A stretch of 43,279 nucleotides of DNA from Alcaligenaceae bacterium (lineage in GTDB: Bacteria > Pseudomonadota > Gammaproteobacteria > Burkholderiales > Burkholderiaceae_B). Under the pieces are notes generated by a model. It was not told where the DNA came from, ran no database searches, and was given only the letters and a program-made list of their open reading frames with translations. The stretch spans positions 1-43,279 of the forward strand of contig JAAYGT010000062.1 in the NCBI GenBank assembly GCA_012727555.1, written 5' to 3'. Both the position numbers and the translations under genes were made by a program. The number at the start of each line of letters is the position of its first letter. Position 1 is the stretch's first letter. Of the stretch, positions 25,603-34,937 are shown in pieces.

Positions 25603-26613
25603 CTATTCAACAATGGCGTCAGCCATGGACAAAATGGCCGGACTCAGGGTGACACCCTGACGTTTTGCGGCCCCCAGATTGATTACAAAACTGAATTTGG
25701 CCAGAGGCCCCCAGGGAATGTCGCCGGGCTCGACACCCTGCAGCACCAGCCCGGCCTTGCGTCCGGCCGCATATCCCACCAGAAAATAATCCATGCCATA
25801 CGCGGCCACCGCCCCTGCCCGAACACTGTCGATGTCGCCAGCAAACAGGGGCACACTGTGGGTTTCACAGAAAGCGATGAGTGCGGCCAGGTTGTCAACC
25901 GTGATGTTGTCGGAGGTAACCATGAAGGCCTGGACCTGGCCAAGCAGTGAACGGGCGGCAGCAGCCACCTGGCTGGAGTCGGTGATGGTCACCTCGAGCA
26001 AGGTGATATCGAGTGTTCGTGCGGCCTCGCGCATTTTTTGCACATGCAGCACCGAATTGGGTTCCGAGGCGTTGTAAATGGTGCCCCAGACCGTGGCAGA
26101 AGGGTACATGGTCTGGTAGAGCTGCATCTGGAAGGCCACGGGCCAGAGATCGCTTACGCCGGTAATGCGATTGCCCGTGACGGTACGAAAACCGCCTGGT
26201 GAATCGACAATACCGGCCGAGACGGGGTCGGTAACCGATGAAAAAACAATGGGGATGGACCCTCCGGCCTTGATCGCGGCCACGGTGCTGGGTGTGGAAA
26301 TCGTGTGAATCAGGTCAACCTTCGAGGCCACGAATTCACGGGCAATGTCGAAAGCCCGCTCGCGGCTGCCCCGCGCATCGTGACGCAGGATGATCAGGTT
26401 CTCGCCGACGTTGAAACCGGTTGCGGCCAAACCGGCTTCAAAGCCTTTCTGGTCGGCATCGAGCGCGGCATGCGATGCTATTTTTGTTTCACCGACCGTG
26501 AATACACGGGCTGCCTGTACCGTTGCGTGCCCCGCCGCCACAAGGAGCAGGGCAAACGGCAAGACACGCATACCCCGTATGAAACCAGAACGGCACTCTT
26601 TTCTGTTGAACAC
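25603..26613 (-). CDS. ABC transporter substrate-binding-type periplasmic protein (PF04392 family)
   Basis: This 336-residue secreted binding protein is of the ABC_sub_bind (TrpX/YtfQ-like two-lobe) type. A basic leader and hydrophobic core (RVLPFALLLVAAGHATVQA) form a signal peptide. The mature part has the family segments DLIHTISTPSTVAAIKAGGS, IPIVFSSVTDPVSAGIV, GTIYNASEPNSVLHVQKMRE and VPLFAGDIDSVRAGAVAAYG, ending in FVINLGAAKRQGV. The start used is a GTG at 26613 with an AAAAGGGG about 5-8 bases upstream. An ATG at 26571 directly before the signal peptide is an alternative. No permease or ATPase is adjacent. The next gene is a diguanylate cyclase, which suggests a sensory rather than transport role. 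Confidence 0.85.
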   Translation of the reverse strand: MFNRKECRSGFIRGMRVLPFALLLVAAGHATVQAARVFTVGETKIASHAALDADQKGFEAGLAATGFNVGENLIILRHDARGSRERAFDIAREFVASKVDLIHTISTPSTVAAIKAGGSIPIVFSSVTDPVSAGIVDSPGGFRTVTGNRITGVSDLWPVAFQMQLYQTMYPSATVWGTIYNASEPNSVLHVQKMREAARTLDITLLEVTITDSSQVAAAARSLLGQVQAFMVTSDNITVDNLAALIAFCETHSVPLFAGDIDSVRAGAVAAYGMDYFLVGYAAGRKAGLVLQGVEPGDIPWGPLAKFSFVINLGAAKRQGVTLSPAILSMADAIVE

Positions 26614-26766
26614 AGCAGCCCCTTTTCAAGCCTGAGTAACAGACCACACGATTTTTTTCACATATATCAGATTACACCAAAGAATTGATCGCACCGCACC
26701 GATATCATCAAATGCAATAGCAAATGTTGCAATCAAGACAGCAGGCCGAACGAACCGGCACAAGGG

Positions 26767-28275
26767 TCAGCGGAACGAGTCGCTACGCGCCACATGCTCC
26801 AGTGCAGGCACGATGACCTGCACCAGACGTTTGAACTGGGTACGGATCTGGTCATCCGGCACGCTGGCATAGCCGAACAGCAGGCCGGAACGTCCTGGAC
26901 CCGAGGCATAGTAGCGAGACAGCGGTCGTACTGAAATATTGAGCGAGCGGGCTGCCAGCACAATACCGACGTCATCGGTGCCATCGGGCAAATGCATCAC
27001 CAAATGCAAACCCGCTTCACGGGTAGAGATCGGCCAGTCCGTACCAAACGTCTCATGGATGGCATCGCGCAACAGGGTCTGGCGACGGGCGTAATGCACC
27101 CTGACCCGCCGGATATGCGCAGCATAATGGCCTTCTTCCATGAAGTCGGCCAGTACCGCCTGATCAATCAATCGTCCTTCCCGGTACATATCGGACAAAC
27201 CAATGGCAAAGTGGGCGCTGAGCGATTTGGGCAACACCATGTAGCCCATACGCAAGCCGGGAAACAAGGTTTTGCTGAAGGTACCCAGATAAATAACCCG
27301 ATCATGGGTATCCAGCCCTTGCAACGAAGCCAGCGGCCGGCCATCAAAACGAAACTCGCTGTCGTAATCATCCTCGACGATCCAGTTGCGCTGTACCCGG
27401 GCATACTCCAGCAACATGCGTCGACGCGCCAGGCTCATCACGGTACCCAGTGGGTACTGGTGCGACGGCGTGACAAAAATCAGTTGTGGCGGTGTTCGTA
27501 AATGGCACTCGGAAGGCGCCATGCCCTCGGCATCGACGTCGATGGCCACCGTCGACAGGCCGGCGGCCTTGAGCACGGTACGCGCCCCCCAGTAGGCAGG
27601 ATTCTCGATCCAGGCTACCTGCCCGCTGTCTGCCAGCAAATTGGCCAGCAGGCTGATCGATTGATGAATGCCATTGGTAATAATGATCTGGTCGGGCGTG
27701 GATCGCACTGCCCGGGCGATGCGCAAGTGTTCAGACAAAGCACGGCGCAGCGGGTAGTAACCTGCACCGTGGGCATAGGTCAGCAAATTGGGATCGGGCT
27801 GCTTCCAGCGCCGCTTCAGCAGTCGCACCCAGATGTCATGGGGAAACAGGGACACATCGGGCACGCCCGCCACGAAGGCTCCCCACTGGGTACTGGATGC
27901 CTGCGCGTTGCGAACGACCTCGGTGCCACGACGCGACAAGGTCAGGTGGGGAGGATCAAGGGGTTGCAGCGCTTCCGTAACCGGCGCCACGCTCGCCGGC
28001 AGGTCGGGAACCGTGTCTGAAACAAAGGTACCACTTCCGGTCGCCGACACCACATAACCCTCGGACTGCAGATGCTCAAAGGCAAAAATGACGGTATTCC
28101 GGGATAACCCTAGTTCCCTGGCAAGCCCCCGGCTGGCGGGCAAGCGGGTACCTGCCCTGAGCGTTCCTGAAAGTATTAATTGCCTAATAATTTCATAGAC
28201 TTGTCGCACCAGGGGAACACTGCTTTCCCGGTCGATTTCGCGCAACAAAATATCTGACAGGACGGTATCCCGCAT
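26767..28275 (-). CDS. MocR-type GntR/aminotransferase-like transcriptional regulator
   Basis: This 502-residue PLP-dependent regulator has an N-terminal GntR winged helix (about 18-88: SVPLVRQVYEIIRQLILSGT, LPASRGLARELGLSRNTV) and a C-terminal fold-type-I aminotransferase-like domain (about 125-490). The PLP-binding lysine is Lys335 in GTFSKTLFPGLRMGY. The Asp partner is in EDDYDSEFRF (301-310), and NGIHQSISLL holds the phosphate-binding loop. Relatives include GabR, TauR and PdxR, which sense GABA, taurine or PLP through a PLP adduct and often control a divergent neighbour. Here the divergent gene is an M20 deacylase heading an ABC-transporter run. The TGGACC direct repeats next to its start codon are a likely self-regulating operator. 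Confidence 0.92.
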   Translation of the reverse strand: MRDTVLSDILLREIDRESSVPLVRQVYEIIRQLILSGTLRAGTRLPASRGLARELGLSRNTVIFAFEHLQSEGYVVSATGSGTFVSDTVPDLPASVAPVTEALQPLDPPHLTLSRRGTEVVRNAQASSTQWGAFVAGVPDVSLFPHDIWVRLLKRRWKQPDPNLLTYAHGAGYYPLRRALSEHLRIARAVRSTPDQIIITNGIHQSISLLANLLADSGQVAWIENPAYWGARTVLKAAGLSTVAIDVDAEGMAPSECHLRTPPQLIFVTPSHQYPLGTVMSLARRRMLLEYARVQRNWIVEDDYDSEFRFDGRPLASLQGLDTHDRVIYLGTFSKTLFPGLRMGYMVLPKSLSAHFAIGLSDMYREGRLIDQAVLADFMEEGHYAAHIRRVRVHYARRQTLLRDAIHETFGTDWPISTREAGLHLVMHLPDGTDDVGIVLAARSLNISVRPLSRYYASGPGRSGLLFGYASVPDDQIRTQFKRLVQVIVPALEHVARSDSFR

Positions 28276-28277
28276 AG

Positions 28278-28310
28278 TGGACCCTTCAAATTAAAAAGAA
28301 ATGGACCTTT
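28278..28310. promoter_or_regulatory. Candidate MocR operator: TGGACC direct repeats
   Basis: TGGACCCTT (28278-28286) and TGGACCTTT (28302-28310) are direct repeats whose starts are 24 bases apart, separated by an A-rich spacer. A looser third copy TGGCACCTT lies near 28,340. Direct repeats are the usual target of MocR regulators, and a TGGAC core is reported for TauR. The first copy overlaps the ribosome-binding site of the regulator gene, and all copies lie within the region shared with the divergent M20 gene. The assignment is inferred. Confidence 0.6.
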
Positions 28311-28383
28311 GTAGAGTACCAAATTACCGATAACTTGAATGGCACCTTACATACCGCTTCCACTTACCCGATGGAGAGTGACG

Positions 28384-29682
28384 TTGAACATCCAGACTTC
28401 CGACATCAAGGCCGCAATCGATGCGCTTGAACCCTACATGATCAACACGCTGTCCGGGTTCGTGGCGGCGCCCAGCGTGTCGGGCCGTGAAGAACCTGCA
28501 GCCGAATTCATTGAGCAAGAACTGACTGCCATGGGGCTTGAACCCGAACGCATCCTGCTCAACAACGACCTGCTGAAAGATTTGCCCTTGTACGCTTGCC
28601 CTTGCGACCCGGACAACGGGCGCTACAACCTGCTGGCACGGTTTGTGCCTGAAAACCCGACCGGGCGCTCCGTACTTTTCAATGGTCACATCGATGTTGT
28701 CCCCACGGGCCCCGAATCCATGTGGACACACCCGCCTTTTTCTCCTGTGGTACGCGATGGCTGGCTGTACGGCCGGGGCAGCGGCGACATGAAAGCCGGC
28801 ATTGTCTGCGCCCTGGCCGCTTTCAAGGCCCTTGAAAACCTGGGCGCGCAACCTGCCGGTATCGTGGGATTCAACGCCGTACTGAACGAGGAAGATGGCG
28901 GCAATGGTTCACTGGCCACCGTGCATGCGCTGCAAAATGCCTTGTCAAAGGCGCGCCTGACCGATTTCGATGCGGCCATTATTCCTGAGCCCTTCGCTGA
29001 AACCCTACTCACCGCCCAGGTCGGGGTGTTCTGGATGTTCGTTGAACTGACCGGAAAACCCGCCCATGTCGCCTACATGAACAAGGGGGTCAACCCGATT
29101 GAAGCCGGTATCGCAGTCATGGCCAACCTGAAGGAACTGGAGGCCGAATGGAACGCGCCGGAAAACCGCCACCCGCTGTTCAAAGACGAACCCCATCCCA
29201 TCAATTTCAATCTGGGTACCATTCAGGGCGGTGAATGGAACTCCTCGGTTCCCTGCACCTGCACACTGGGTATTCGCATTGGCTTTTTCCCCGACAGGCC
29301 GGTCGAAGAGGCCCAGCGCATTGTCAGCGAACGGGTTCGAACTACCGTCGCCCGGGCCAACGAGGCCCTGACCGTCAGCATCCGCTTCGAAGGCCAGTTC
29401 GGCCCGGGCGTTGTGTTTGACCTTGAAGCCCCGCCCATGAAGGCGCTGGCGCAGTCGCATGCCAAGATCACCGGCGAAGAACCGCGCCGTATTGCCTGCA
29501 CGGCCACCACCGATGCCCGTATTTTCAGGCTCATGAGCGACATGCCGGTCACCTGCTACGGCCCGGTGGCCAAAGACATTCACGGTATCGACGAAGCTGT
29601 TTCCATCGAAAGCATGAAGCGCGTGGCCGGTGCCATGGCGCAATTCATCGTTGACTGGTGCGGGGTGCAACCACGCACTTGA
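28384..29682 (+). CDS. ArgE/DapE-family M20 deacylase
   Basis: This metallopeptidase-type amidohydrolase of 432 residues probably removes an N-acyl or similar group from an amino-acid-like substrate in the cytoplasm. Metal-site motifs: FNGHIDVVPTGPE (His and Asp of the first site), GRGSGDMKAGIVCA (bridging Asp) and LNEEDGGNGS (catalytic Glu pair), with C-terminal KDIHGIDEAVSIES supplying the last His. The TTG start at 28384 is favoured because GGAGAG lies 6 bases before it. An upstream ATG at 28339 lacks a ribosome-binding site and would sit in the regulator's operator region. It is the first gene of the rightward cluster, and 92 bases separate it from the binding-protein gene. Confidence 0.88.
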   Translation: MNIQTSDIKAAIDALEPYMINTLSGFVAAPSVSGREEPAAEFIEQELTAMGLEPERILLNNDLLKDLPLYACPCDPDNGRYNLLARFVPENPTGRSVLFNGHIDVVPTGPESMWTHPPFSPVVRDGWLYGRGSGDMKAGIVCALAAFKALENLGAQPAGIVGFNAVLNEEDGGNGSLATVHALQNALSKARLTDFDAAIIPEPFAETLLTAQVGVFWMFVELTGKPAHVAYMNKGVNPIEAGIAVMANLKELEAEWNAPENRHPLFKDEPHPINFNLGTIQGGEWNSSVPCTCTLGIRIGFFPDRPVEEAQRIVSERVRTTVARANEALTVSIRFEGQFGPGVVFDLEAPPMKALAQSHAKITGEEPRRIACTATTDARIFRLMSDMPVTCYGPVAKDIHGIDEAVSIESMKRVAGAMAQFIVDWCGVQPRT

Positions 29683-29774
29683 AGCACCTGAACACGCCGA
29701 CCTTTTTTAACGCAGCACATGCAGTCCCTGTAGCCCCGCTCCTTTCCACCTCTGACCTTCAACGGAGATGCTCC

Positions 29775-31343
29775 ATGAAAATGAAAAAGTGGCTTAAATT
29801 CAGCCTGGGTACCCTGGCCATGGCCCTGGCTGCCCAAGGTGCACACGCACAAACCCGCGGCGGTACCCTGAGCATGATCGTACAGCCCGAACCCCCCATC
29901 ATCATTCCGGCCATGAACCAGCAGGCACCCACACAGTACGTGGCCGGAAAAATCTATGAAAGTCTGCTCACCTACACCCACGACCTCAAGCCGCTGCCTG
30001 GCCTGGCCAAGTCGTGGGAAGTGTCACCCGACGGCATGGAATACACCTTCAAACTGAATGAAGGCGTCAAATGGCACGATGGCAAACCCTTCACCGCCGA
30101 CGATGTTGTGTTTTCAATGACCGACATGCTGCCCAAGACTCACGGCCGGGCTCGCGTCATTCTGGGCAAATACCTGGACAGCGTCGAAAAGATCGACGAC
30201 CACACCGTGAAAATGAAGCTCAAGAGCCCGTTTTCAGCGTTCATCATCATGTTTGAACCCGGCTTTGCGCCCATGATGCCCAAGCATATCTATGCCGGCA
30301 CCGACTACCTGACCAATCCGGCCAACCAGAAACCGGTCGGTACAGGCCCCTTCATGTTCAAGGAATGGAAACGCGGCGAATTCATCAAGCTGGAACGTAA
30401 CCCCAATTACTGGAAAGAAGGCAAACCCTACCTCGATGAACTGATCTTCAACGTCATTCCTGATTCCGCATCGCGTGCCGTGGCATTCGAGCAAGGCACC
30501 GTGAACGTACTGCGCGGGGGCGATGTCGACAACGTGGATATCAAACGCCTGCGTGCCTTGCCGAATGTGGACTACAGCACGAAAGGCTGGGAAATGTTCT
30601 CGCCGCAAGCCTACCTGATCATGAATCAGCGCAAGCCGCCATTCGACAACGTCAAGGTTCGCCAGGCTGTCATTGCCGCCATGAATCGCAAGCTGGTGGT
30701 CAACAACATTTTCTTCGGCCTGGGTCAGGTGTCGACCGGGCCATTTGTTGCATCGGAAATGTTCTACGACAAAAACACGCCTCCCATCGACTTCAACATG
30801 AAGAAGGCGCGTGAACTGATCAAGGAATCCGGCATCAAACCCGGCGACTACACCATTCGCCACCTGAGCTTTCCCTATGGTGCCACCTGGGAACGCCTGG
30901 ATGAATACACCAAGCAAACCCTGGAGCAACTGGGCTTCAAAGTGAACCTTGAAGCCACCGATGCCGGCGGCTGGGCCAGCCGCACGGGTAACTGGGATTT
31001 CGACCTGACCACCACCTACGCCTACCAGTATGGTGATCCTGCCCTGGGTGTGGAACGCTTCCACATCACATCGAATATCGTGAAGGGTTCACCGTTTGCC
31101 AACGTACAGGGTTACAGCAATCCCGAACTGGACAAAGTCTGGAGCGAAGCCGCCTCGTCAACCGATCCGGCCAAGCGTCAGGAACTCTATACAAAAATCC
31201 AGACACAACTGGTGAACGACATGTCGCTGGGCTACCTGGTCGACATGGAATTCCCCACCCTGTGGCGCAGCAATGTGAAAAATCTCGTGAAGACAGCCAT
31301 CGGTCTGAACGAAAGCTTCGATGACGTCTATATCGAAAAATAA
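29775..31343 (+). CDS. Peptide-type ABC transporter substrate-binding protein (SBP family 5)
   Basis: This is the periplasmic receptor of a dipeptide/oligopeptide/nickel-type ABC importer, 522 residues long. The signal peptide KKWLKFSLGTLAMALAAQGAHA ends before QTRGGTL. Family-5 landmarks: GKIYESLLTYTHDLKPLPGLAKSW-type start, YTFKLNEGVKWHDGKPFTADDVVFS (in the usual WHDG-F-ADDV pattern), PVGTGPFMFKEWKRGEFI, NPNYWKEGKPYLDEL and NVKVRQAVIAAMNRK-like stretch. The ATG at 29775 is preceded by GGAG, and the open frame reaches back into the M20 gene only by chance. The ligand need not be a peptide. The cluster suggests an N-blocked amine or amino-acid derivative. Confidence 0.93.
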   Translation: MKMKKWLKFSLGTLAMALAAQGAHAQTRGGTLSMIVQPEPPIIIPAMNQQAPTQYVAGKIYESLLTYTHDLKPLPGLAKSWEVSPDGMEYTFKLNEGVKWHDGKPFTADDVVFSMTDMLPKTHGRARVILGKYLDSVEKIDDHTVKMKLKSPFSAFIIMFEPGFAPMMPKHIYAGTDYLTNPANQKPVGTGPFMFKEWKRGEFIKLERNPNYWKEGKPYLDELIFNVIPDSASRAVAFEQGTVNVLRGGDVDNVDIKRLRALPNVDYSTKGWEMFSPQAYLIMNQRKPPFDNVKVRQAVIAAMNRKLVVNNIFFGLGQVSTGPFVASEMFYDKNTPPIDFNMKKARELIKESGIKPGDYTIRHLSFPYGATWERLDEYTKQTLEQLGFKVNLEATDAGGWASRTGNWDFDLTTTYAYQYGDPALGVERFHITSNIVKGSPFANVQGYSNPELDKVWSEAASSTDPAKRQELYTKIQTQLVNDMSLGYLVDMEFPTLWRSNVKNLVKTAIGLNESFDDVYIEK

Positions 31344-31355
31344 GCTGCCAGCCTT

Positions 31356-31393
31356 GCCGGACTGCTGCCTGCCCGGCGTAGGCAGCGGCCGGC
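31356..31393 (+). repeat. Hairpin between the binding-protein and first permease genes
   Basis: GCCGG (31356-31360) plus GCTGCCT (31364-31370) pair with AGGCAGC (31380-31386) plus CCGGC (31389-31393), with a small internal loop and a 9-base apical loop. Placed right after the receptor gene, it resembles the 3' hairpins that protect receptor mRNA and lower downstream permease expression. No T-run follows, so full termination is not expected. Confidence 0.6.
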
Positions 31394-31424
31394 TCCGCTC
31401 ACCCACGATACCCGGGACTGCACC

Positions 31425-32429
31425 ATGAAATTCCTGCTGTTCTTCGTATCACGTCTTGCCAAGGCCCTGATGGTCATCCTGGGCGTCGTGATCGTCAATT
31501 TCTTCCTGATCAGGCTGGCGCCTGGCGACCCGGCCGCCGTGCTGGCCGGCCAGGCCGGCTCCGACGACCCGGCCTACCTGGCGCAACTGCGCGAAGCCTT
31601 CGGCCTCGACCAACCCGTCCTGACCCAGTTATACCTGTACCTGAAAGGGGTCGTCCAACTGGATCTGGGCTTTTCCTACCGCAATCATGTCCCTGTGCTT
31701 GACCTGATCATGGAACGGCTGCCGGCCACCTTCCTGCTCATGGTCTGCGCCTTCATTTTCTCGCTGGTGCTGGGCGTTCTGCTGGGCGTCATCGCTGCCA
31801 AAGCCCGCTACAGCAATCACCGCCGCTGGGTCGACACCACCGTCATGACCGGCGCCCTGGTGCTGTACGCAACACCGTTGTTCTGGCTGTCCCTCATGGG
31901 CATCCTGCTGTTTTCCGTGGTGCTGGGCTGGCTGCCGGCCTTTGGCATGGAAACCGTCGGCTCCAACCTCACCGGCCTGCCCCGTGCCCTGGATATCGCC
32001 AAGCACCTCATTCTTCCCACCGTCACGCTGGGCTGTTTTTTCATGGCGTTTTATGTGCGCCTGACACGCGCTTCCATGCTGGAAGTGATCGGCATGGACT
32101 TCGTTAAAACCGCCAAGGCCAAAGGGGTTGCCCCAGGCAACATCATCCGTGTGCACGTACTGCGCAATGCCCTGCTGCCGGTGATCACATTTGCCGGCAT
32201 TCAATTGGGCCAGATGGCCGGGGGTGCGGTACTGACAGAAACCGTCTTTGCCTGGCCGGGCATTGGCCGGCTCATGTTCGATGCACTGCTGCAGCGCGAC
32301 TACCAACTGCTGCTGGGCATTTTCCTGGTGACCTCGTCCATGGTTGTTCTGTTCAATCTGCTCACCGACATTACCTACCGCATCGTTGACCCGCGCATTG
32401 CTGCGGGTGGTGACACAGGAGCCGCATGA
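31425..32429 (+). CDS. ABC transporter permease, DppB-type
   Basis: This inner-membrane permease of 334 residues has about six transmembrane helices. The N-terminal segment FVSRLAKALMVILGVVIVNF is followed by the DppB-like LAPGDPAAVLAGQAGSDDPA and LREAFGLDQPVLTQLYLYL. The EAA loop is MDFVKTAKAKGVAPGNIIRV (about 223-242), which contacts the ATPase. The C-terminal GGAVLTETVFAWPGIGRLMF and ITYRIVDPRI are family signatures. Its TGA overlaps the ATG of the next permease (ATGATGA), consistent with coupled translation and a heterodimeric channel. Confidence 0.94.
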   Translation: MKFLLFFVSRLAKALMVILGVVIVNFFLIRLAPGDPAAVLAGQAGSDDPAYLAQLREAFGLDQPVLTQLYLYLKGVVQLDLGFSYRNHVPVLDLIMERLPATFLLMVCAFIFSLVLGVLLGVIAAKARYSNHRRWVDTTVMTGALVLYATPLFWLSLMGILLFSVVLGWLPAFGMETVGSNLTGLPRALDIAKHLILPTVTLGCFFMAFYVRLTRASMLEVIGMDFVKTAKAKGVAPGNIIRVHVLRNALLPVITFAGIQLGQMAGGAVLTETVFAWPGIGRLMFDALLQRDYQLLLGIFLVTSSMVVLFNLLTDITYRIVDPRIAAGGDTGAA

Positions 32430-33268
32430 TGAAAGGTTTTCTGAAACGCTATATGCGCAATTATGGTGCTGTATTCGGTCTGATCATCATCAGCATCGTC
32501 AGCATTCTGGCCATTGCCGCCCCGCTTATTTACGAAGAGTCCCCCTGGATGATGGTGGACATGCCACTGATTCCTCCCTTCACCGATCCTGCCTATCCGT
32601 TTGGCACTGACATGCTGGGGCGCGACATCACGGCCGGCCTGGTCTGGGGGGCACGCGTTTCACTGATCGTGGGCATTATGTCCACTGTCATTGCGCTGGG
32701 ATTCGGCATTCTGGTGGGGGCCACGGCCGGCTACTGCGGCGGGCGCATTGACGACGCCCTGATGCGCTTCACCGAGTTCTTCCAGACGATTCCCCAGCTG
32801 GCGCTGGCCGTTGTCATCGTGGCCGTCATGAGTCCGTCCATCTACTCCATCATGGGCGCCATCACGGCGGTTTCATGGCCACCGGCCGCCCGCCTTGTAC
32901 GCTCGGAATTCATGACCCTCAAACAGCGGGAATTCGTGCTGGCGGCCATTGTGGTCGGACAAAAACCGGCACGCATTGTCTGGTCGCAGATCCTGCCCAA
33001 CGCCATGTCGCCCATCATCGTATCGGCGTCGTTCATGGTGGCCACCGCCATTCTGACCGAATCGGCCCTTTCCTTCCTGGGCCTGGGCGACCGCAACCTC
33101 ATGAGCTGGGGCTTCATGATCGGCGCAGCACGCACCATGATCCGTGAAGCGTGGTGGATGAGCGTCTGGCCCGGCGTGGCCATTCTGCTGACGGTTCTGG
33201 CCATCAACCTGATCGGTGAAGGCCTGAACGACGCCCTCAACCCCCAACTGCGCAAACGCGGCGAATAA
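32426..33268 (+). CDS. ABC transporter permease, DppC-type
   Basis: This is the second permease of the importer, 280 residues. The start reads MMKGFLKRYMRNYGAVFGLI, and an ATG one codon later is equally possible. DppC landmarks: FGTDMLGRDITAGLVWGARVS (about 63-83), a GxxxGYCGGRIDDALMRFTEFFQTIPQLALA stretch, and the EAA loop LKQREFVLAAIVVGQKPARI. ESALSFLGLGDRNLMSWGFM and the closing NLIGEGLNDALNPQLRKRG follow. About six membrane helices are visible. It overlaps the upstream permease by 4 bases and is followed 11 bases later by the ATPase gene. Confidence 0.94.
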   Translation: MMKGFLKRYMRNYGAVFGLIIISIVSILAIAAPLIYEESPWMMVDMPLIPPFTDPAYPFGTDMLGRDITAGLVWGARVSLIVGIMSTVIALGFGILVGATAGYCGGRIDDALMRFTEFFQTIPQLALAVVIVAVMSPSIYSIMGAITAVSWPPAARLVRSEFMTLKQREFVLAAIVVGQKPARIVWSQILPNAMSPIIVSASFMVATAILTESALSFLGLGDRNLMSWGFMIGAARTMIREAWWMSVWPGVAILLTVLAINLIGEGLNDALNPQLRKRGE

Positions 33269-33279
33269 GGAGCATCACC

Positions 33280-34911
33280 ATGCAACAAACCGCTCCCCTG
33301 CTGTCCGTTCGCGACCTGGCCGTTCCCCTGCCCCCAGGGGGAGACCGGCCCTTTGCCATCGAAAACATTTCCTACGACATCAACCCCGGTGAAATTGTCT
33401 GCATCGTCGGTGAGTCCGGTTCCGGCAAGTCCATGAGTGCCAATGCCATCATGGGGTTGCTGCCTGACTACCTGCGTCCCACGCGTGGCGAAATCCTGTT
33501 TCAGGGCACCGATCTTTTGAAGCAGCCCGAAAGCACACTGCAGGACATGCGTGGGCGCGACATCGGCATGATCTTCCAGGAACCACTGTCGGCCCTGAAC
33601 CCGCTCATGACCATCGGCAACCAGATCGCCGAGGTCATGCAAGTCCACAATGCGTATCCAGGCGAACAACGCAAGCAACGCGTGCTGGAAATGCTGAACT
33701 TTGTCGGCCTGCCCGATCCGGACACCTTATACAACGTCTACCCCTTTCGTCTGTCGGGTGGCCAGCGTCAACGGGTCATGATCGCCATGGCACTGGCGCT
33801 GGAACCGGCCCTGCTGATCGCCGATGAGCCGACCACGGCCCTTGACATGACAACCCAGGCCCAGATTCTTGAGCTGATCGCCCGCATCCAGAAAGCCAAA
33901 GGCATGGGCGTCATGTTCATCACCCACGATTTCGGTGTCGTGGCCGAGATCGCGCACCGTGTGGTGGTCATGGAAAAAGGCGTGCTGGTGGAGCAGGGCA
34001 CGGCCGAACAGGTGCTGAACAAGCCGCAACACCCCTACACCAAGCGTCTCATCGCCGCCGTACCGCATCAGCGTGTCGATGAAACCATACGACCTGAAGT
34101 ACCCGCACCCGTACTCGATGTACGCAACCTGCGCAAAGTCTACATAACCGGGGGCGGCCTTCTGACCAAAAAACGGGTTGTCAATGCGGTCAACGATGTC
34201 AGTTTTTCGGTCGGACACGGCGAAACCCTGGGGATTGTGGGCGAATCAGGCTCCGGCAAATCCACCATTGGCAAATGCCTGCTCAAGCTGATTGGCATTG
34301 ATGGCGGCCAGATGCTGTTCAATGGCAAGGACATCGCGCCGCTGTCACAGGGTGAATTCCGCCCACTGCGCAGCAACATCCAGATGATTTTCCAGGACCC
34401 CTTCGCCTCCCTGAATCCACGCCACACCATTGGCCAGACACTGTGCGCCGGCCCGATCGCCAACGGAAAATCACGCATCGATGCCGAAACACGGGCACGT
34501 GACCTGCTGGATCTGGTCGGGCTTGACCCTTCGGCATTTGACCGCTTCCCGAACCAGTTTTCCGGAGGCCAGCGCCAGCGGGTCGGTATTGCCCGTGCCC
34601 TGGCCATGGATCCCAAACTGCTGGTGGCCGACGAATCGGTTTCGGCCCTGGATGTTTCAGTACAGGCCCAGGTGCTGGAGCTGCTGCAAACGCTGCAACA
34701 AAAACTGCAGATTGCCATGATCTTCATTACCCACGACCTGCGTGTTGCCGCACAGATCTGCAACAACATCGTGGTCATGCACCGTGGGGAAATCGTCGAG
34801 CGTGGCAAACCCTCGCAAATTTTTGACAACCCCCAGAACCCCTATACCCAGCGTCTGATCGCCGCCGTGCCAGGCAAGCACTGGGACCCCACCCAGGCTG
34901 AAACGCACTGA
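33280..34911 (+). CDS. Fused double ATP-binding protein of a peptide-type ABC transporter (DppD-DppF fusion)
   Basis: One polypeptide of 543 residues carries both nucleotide-binding domains of the importer. NBD1 (about 1-260): Walker [11 protein letters not shown], signature [15 protein letters not shown], Walker [13 protein letters not shown], and the oligopeptide-type tail [20 protein letters not shown]2 (about 275-543): Walker [12 protein letters not shown], signature [15 protein letters not shown], Walker [13 protein letters not shown], and tail [17 protein letters not shown]. All catalytic motifs look intact. Such fusions are known in this family (GsiA/YejF type) and remove the need for two separate genes. 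AAGGAG precedes the ATG. Next is the cupin gene, 26 bases downstream. Confidence 0.94.
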   Translation: MQQTAPLLSVRDLAVPLPPGGDRPFAIENISYDINPGEIVCIVGESGSGKSMSANAIMGLLPDYLRPTRGEILFQGTDLLKQPESTLQDMRGRDIGMIFQEPLSALNPLMTIGNQIAEVMQVHNAYPGEQRKQRVLEMLNFVGLPDPDTLYNVYPFRLSGGQRQRVMIAMALALEPALLIADEPTTALDMTTQAQILELIARIQKAKGMGVMFITHDFGVVAEIAHRVVVMEKGVLVEQGTAEQVLNKPQHPYTKRLIAAVPHQRVDETIRPEVPAPVLDVRNLRKVYITGGGLLTKKRVVNAVNDVSFSVGHGETLGIVGESGSGKSTIGKCLLKLIGIDGGQMLFNGKDIAPLSQGEFRPLRSNIQMIFQDPFASLNPRHTIGQTLCAGPIANGKSRIDAETRARDLLDLVGLDPSAFDRFPNQFSGGQRQRVGIARALAMDPKLLVADESVSALDVSVQAQVLELLQTLQQKLQIAMIFITHDLRVAAQICNNIVVMHRGEIVERGKPSQIFDNPQNPYTQRLIAAVPGKHWDPTQAETH

Positions 34912-34937
34912 TCCGCTGTTTTCCAAGGAGATCTCCC

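Noticed and set aside
28339..28383. ATG start for the M20 deacylase at 28339
   Set aside because: It has no ribosome-binding site, the leader is unlike the family, and it falls in the putative operator. The TTG at 28384 has GGAGAG at proper spacing.
33727..34829. Long minus-strand open frames opposite the double ATPase
   Set aside because: The plus strand has two intact sets of Walker and signature motifs here, so the reverse frames are by-products.
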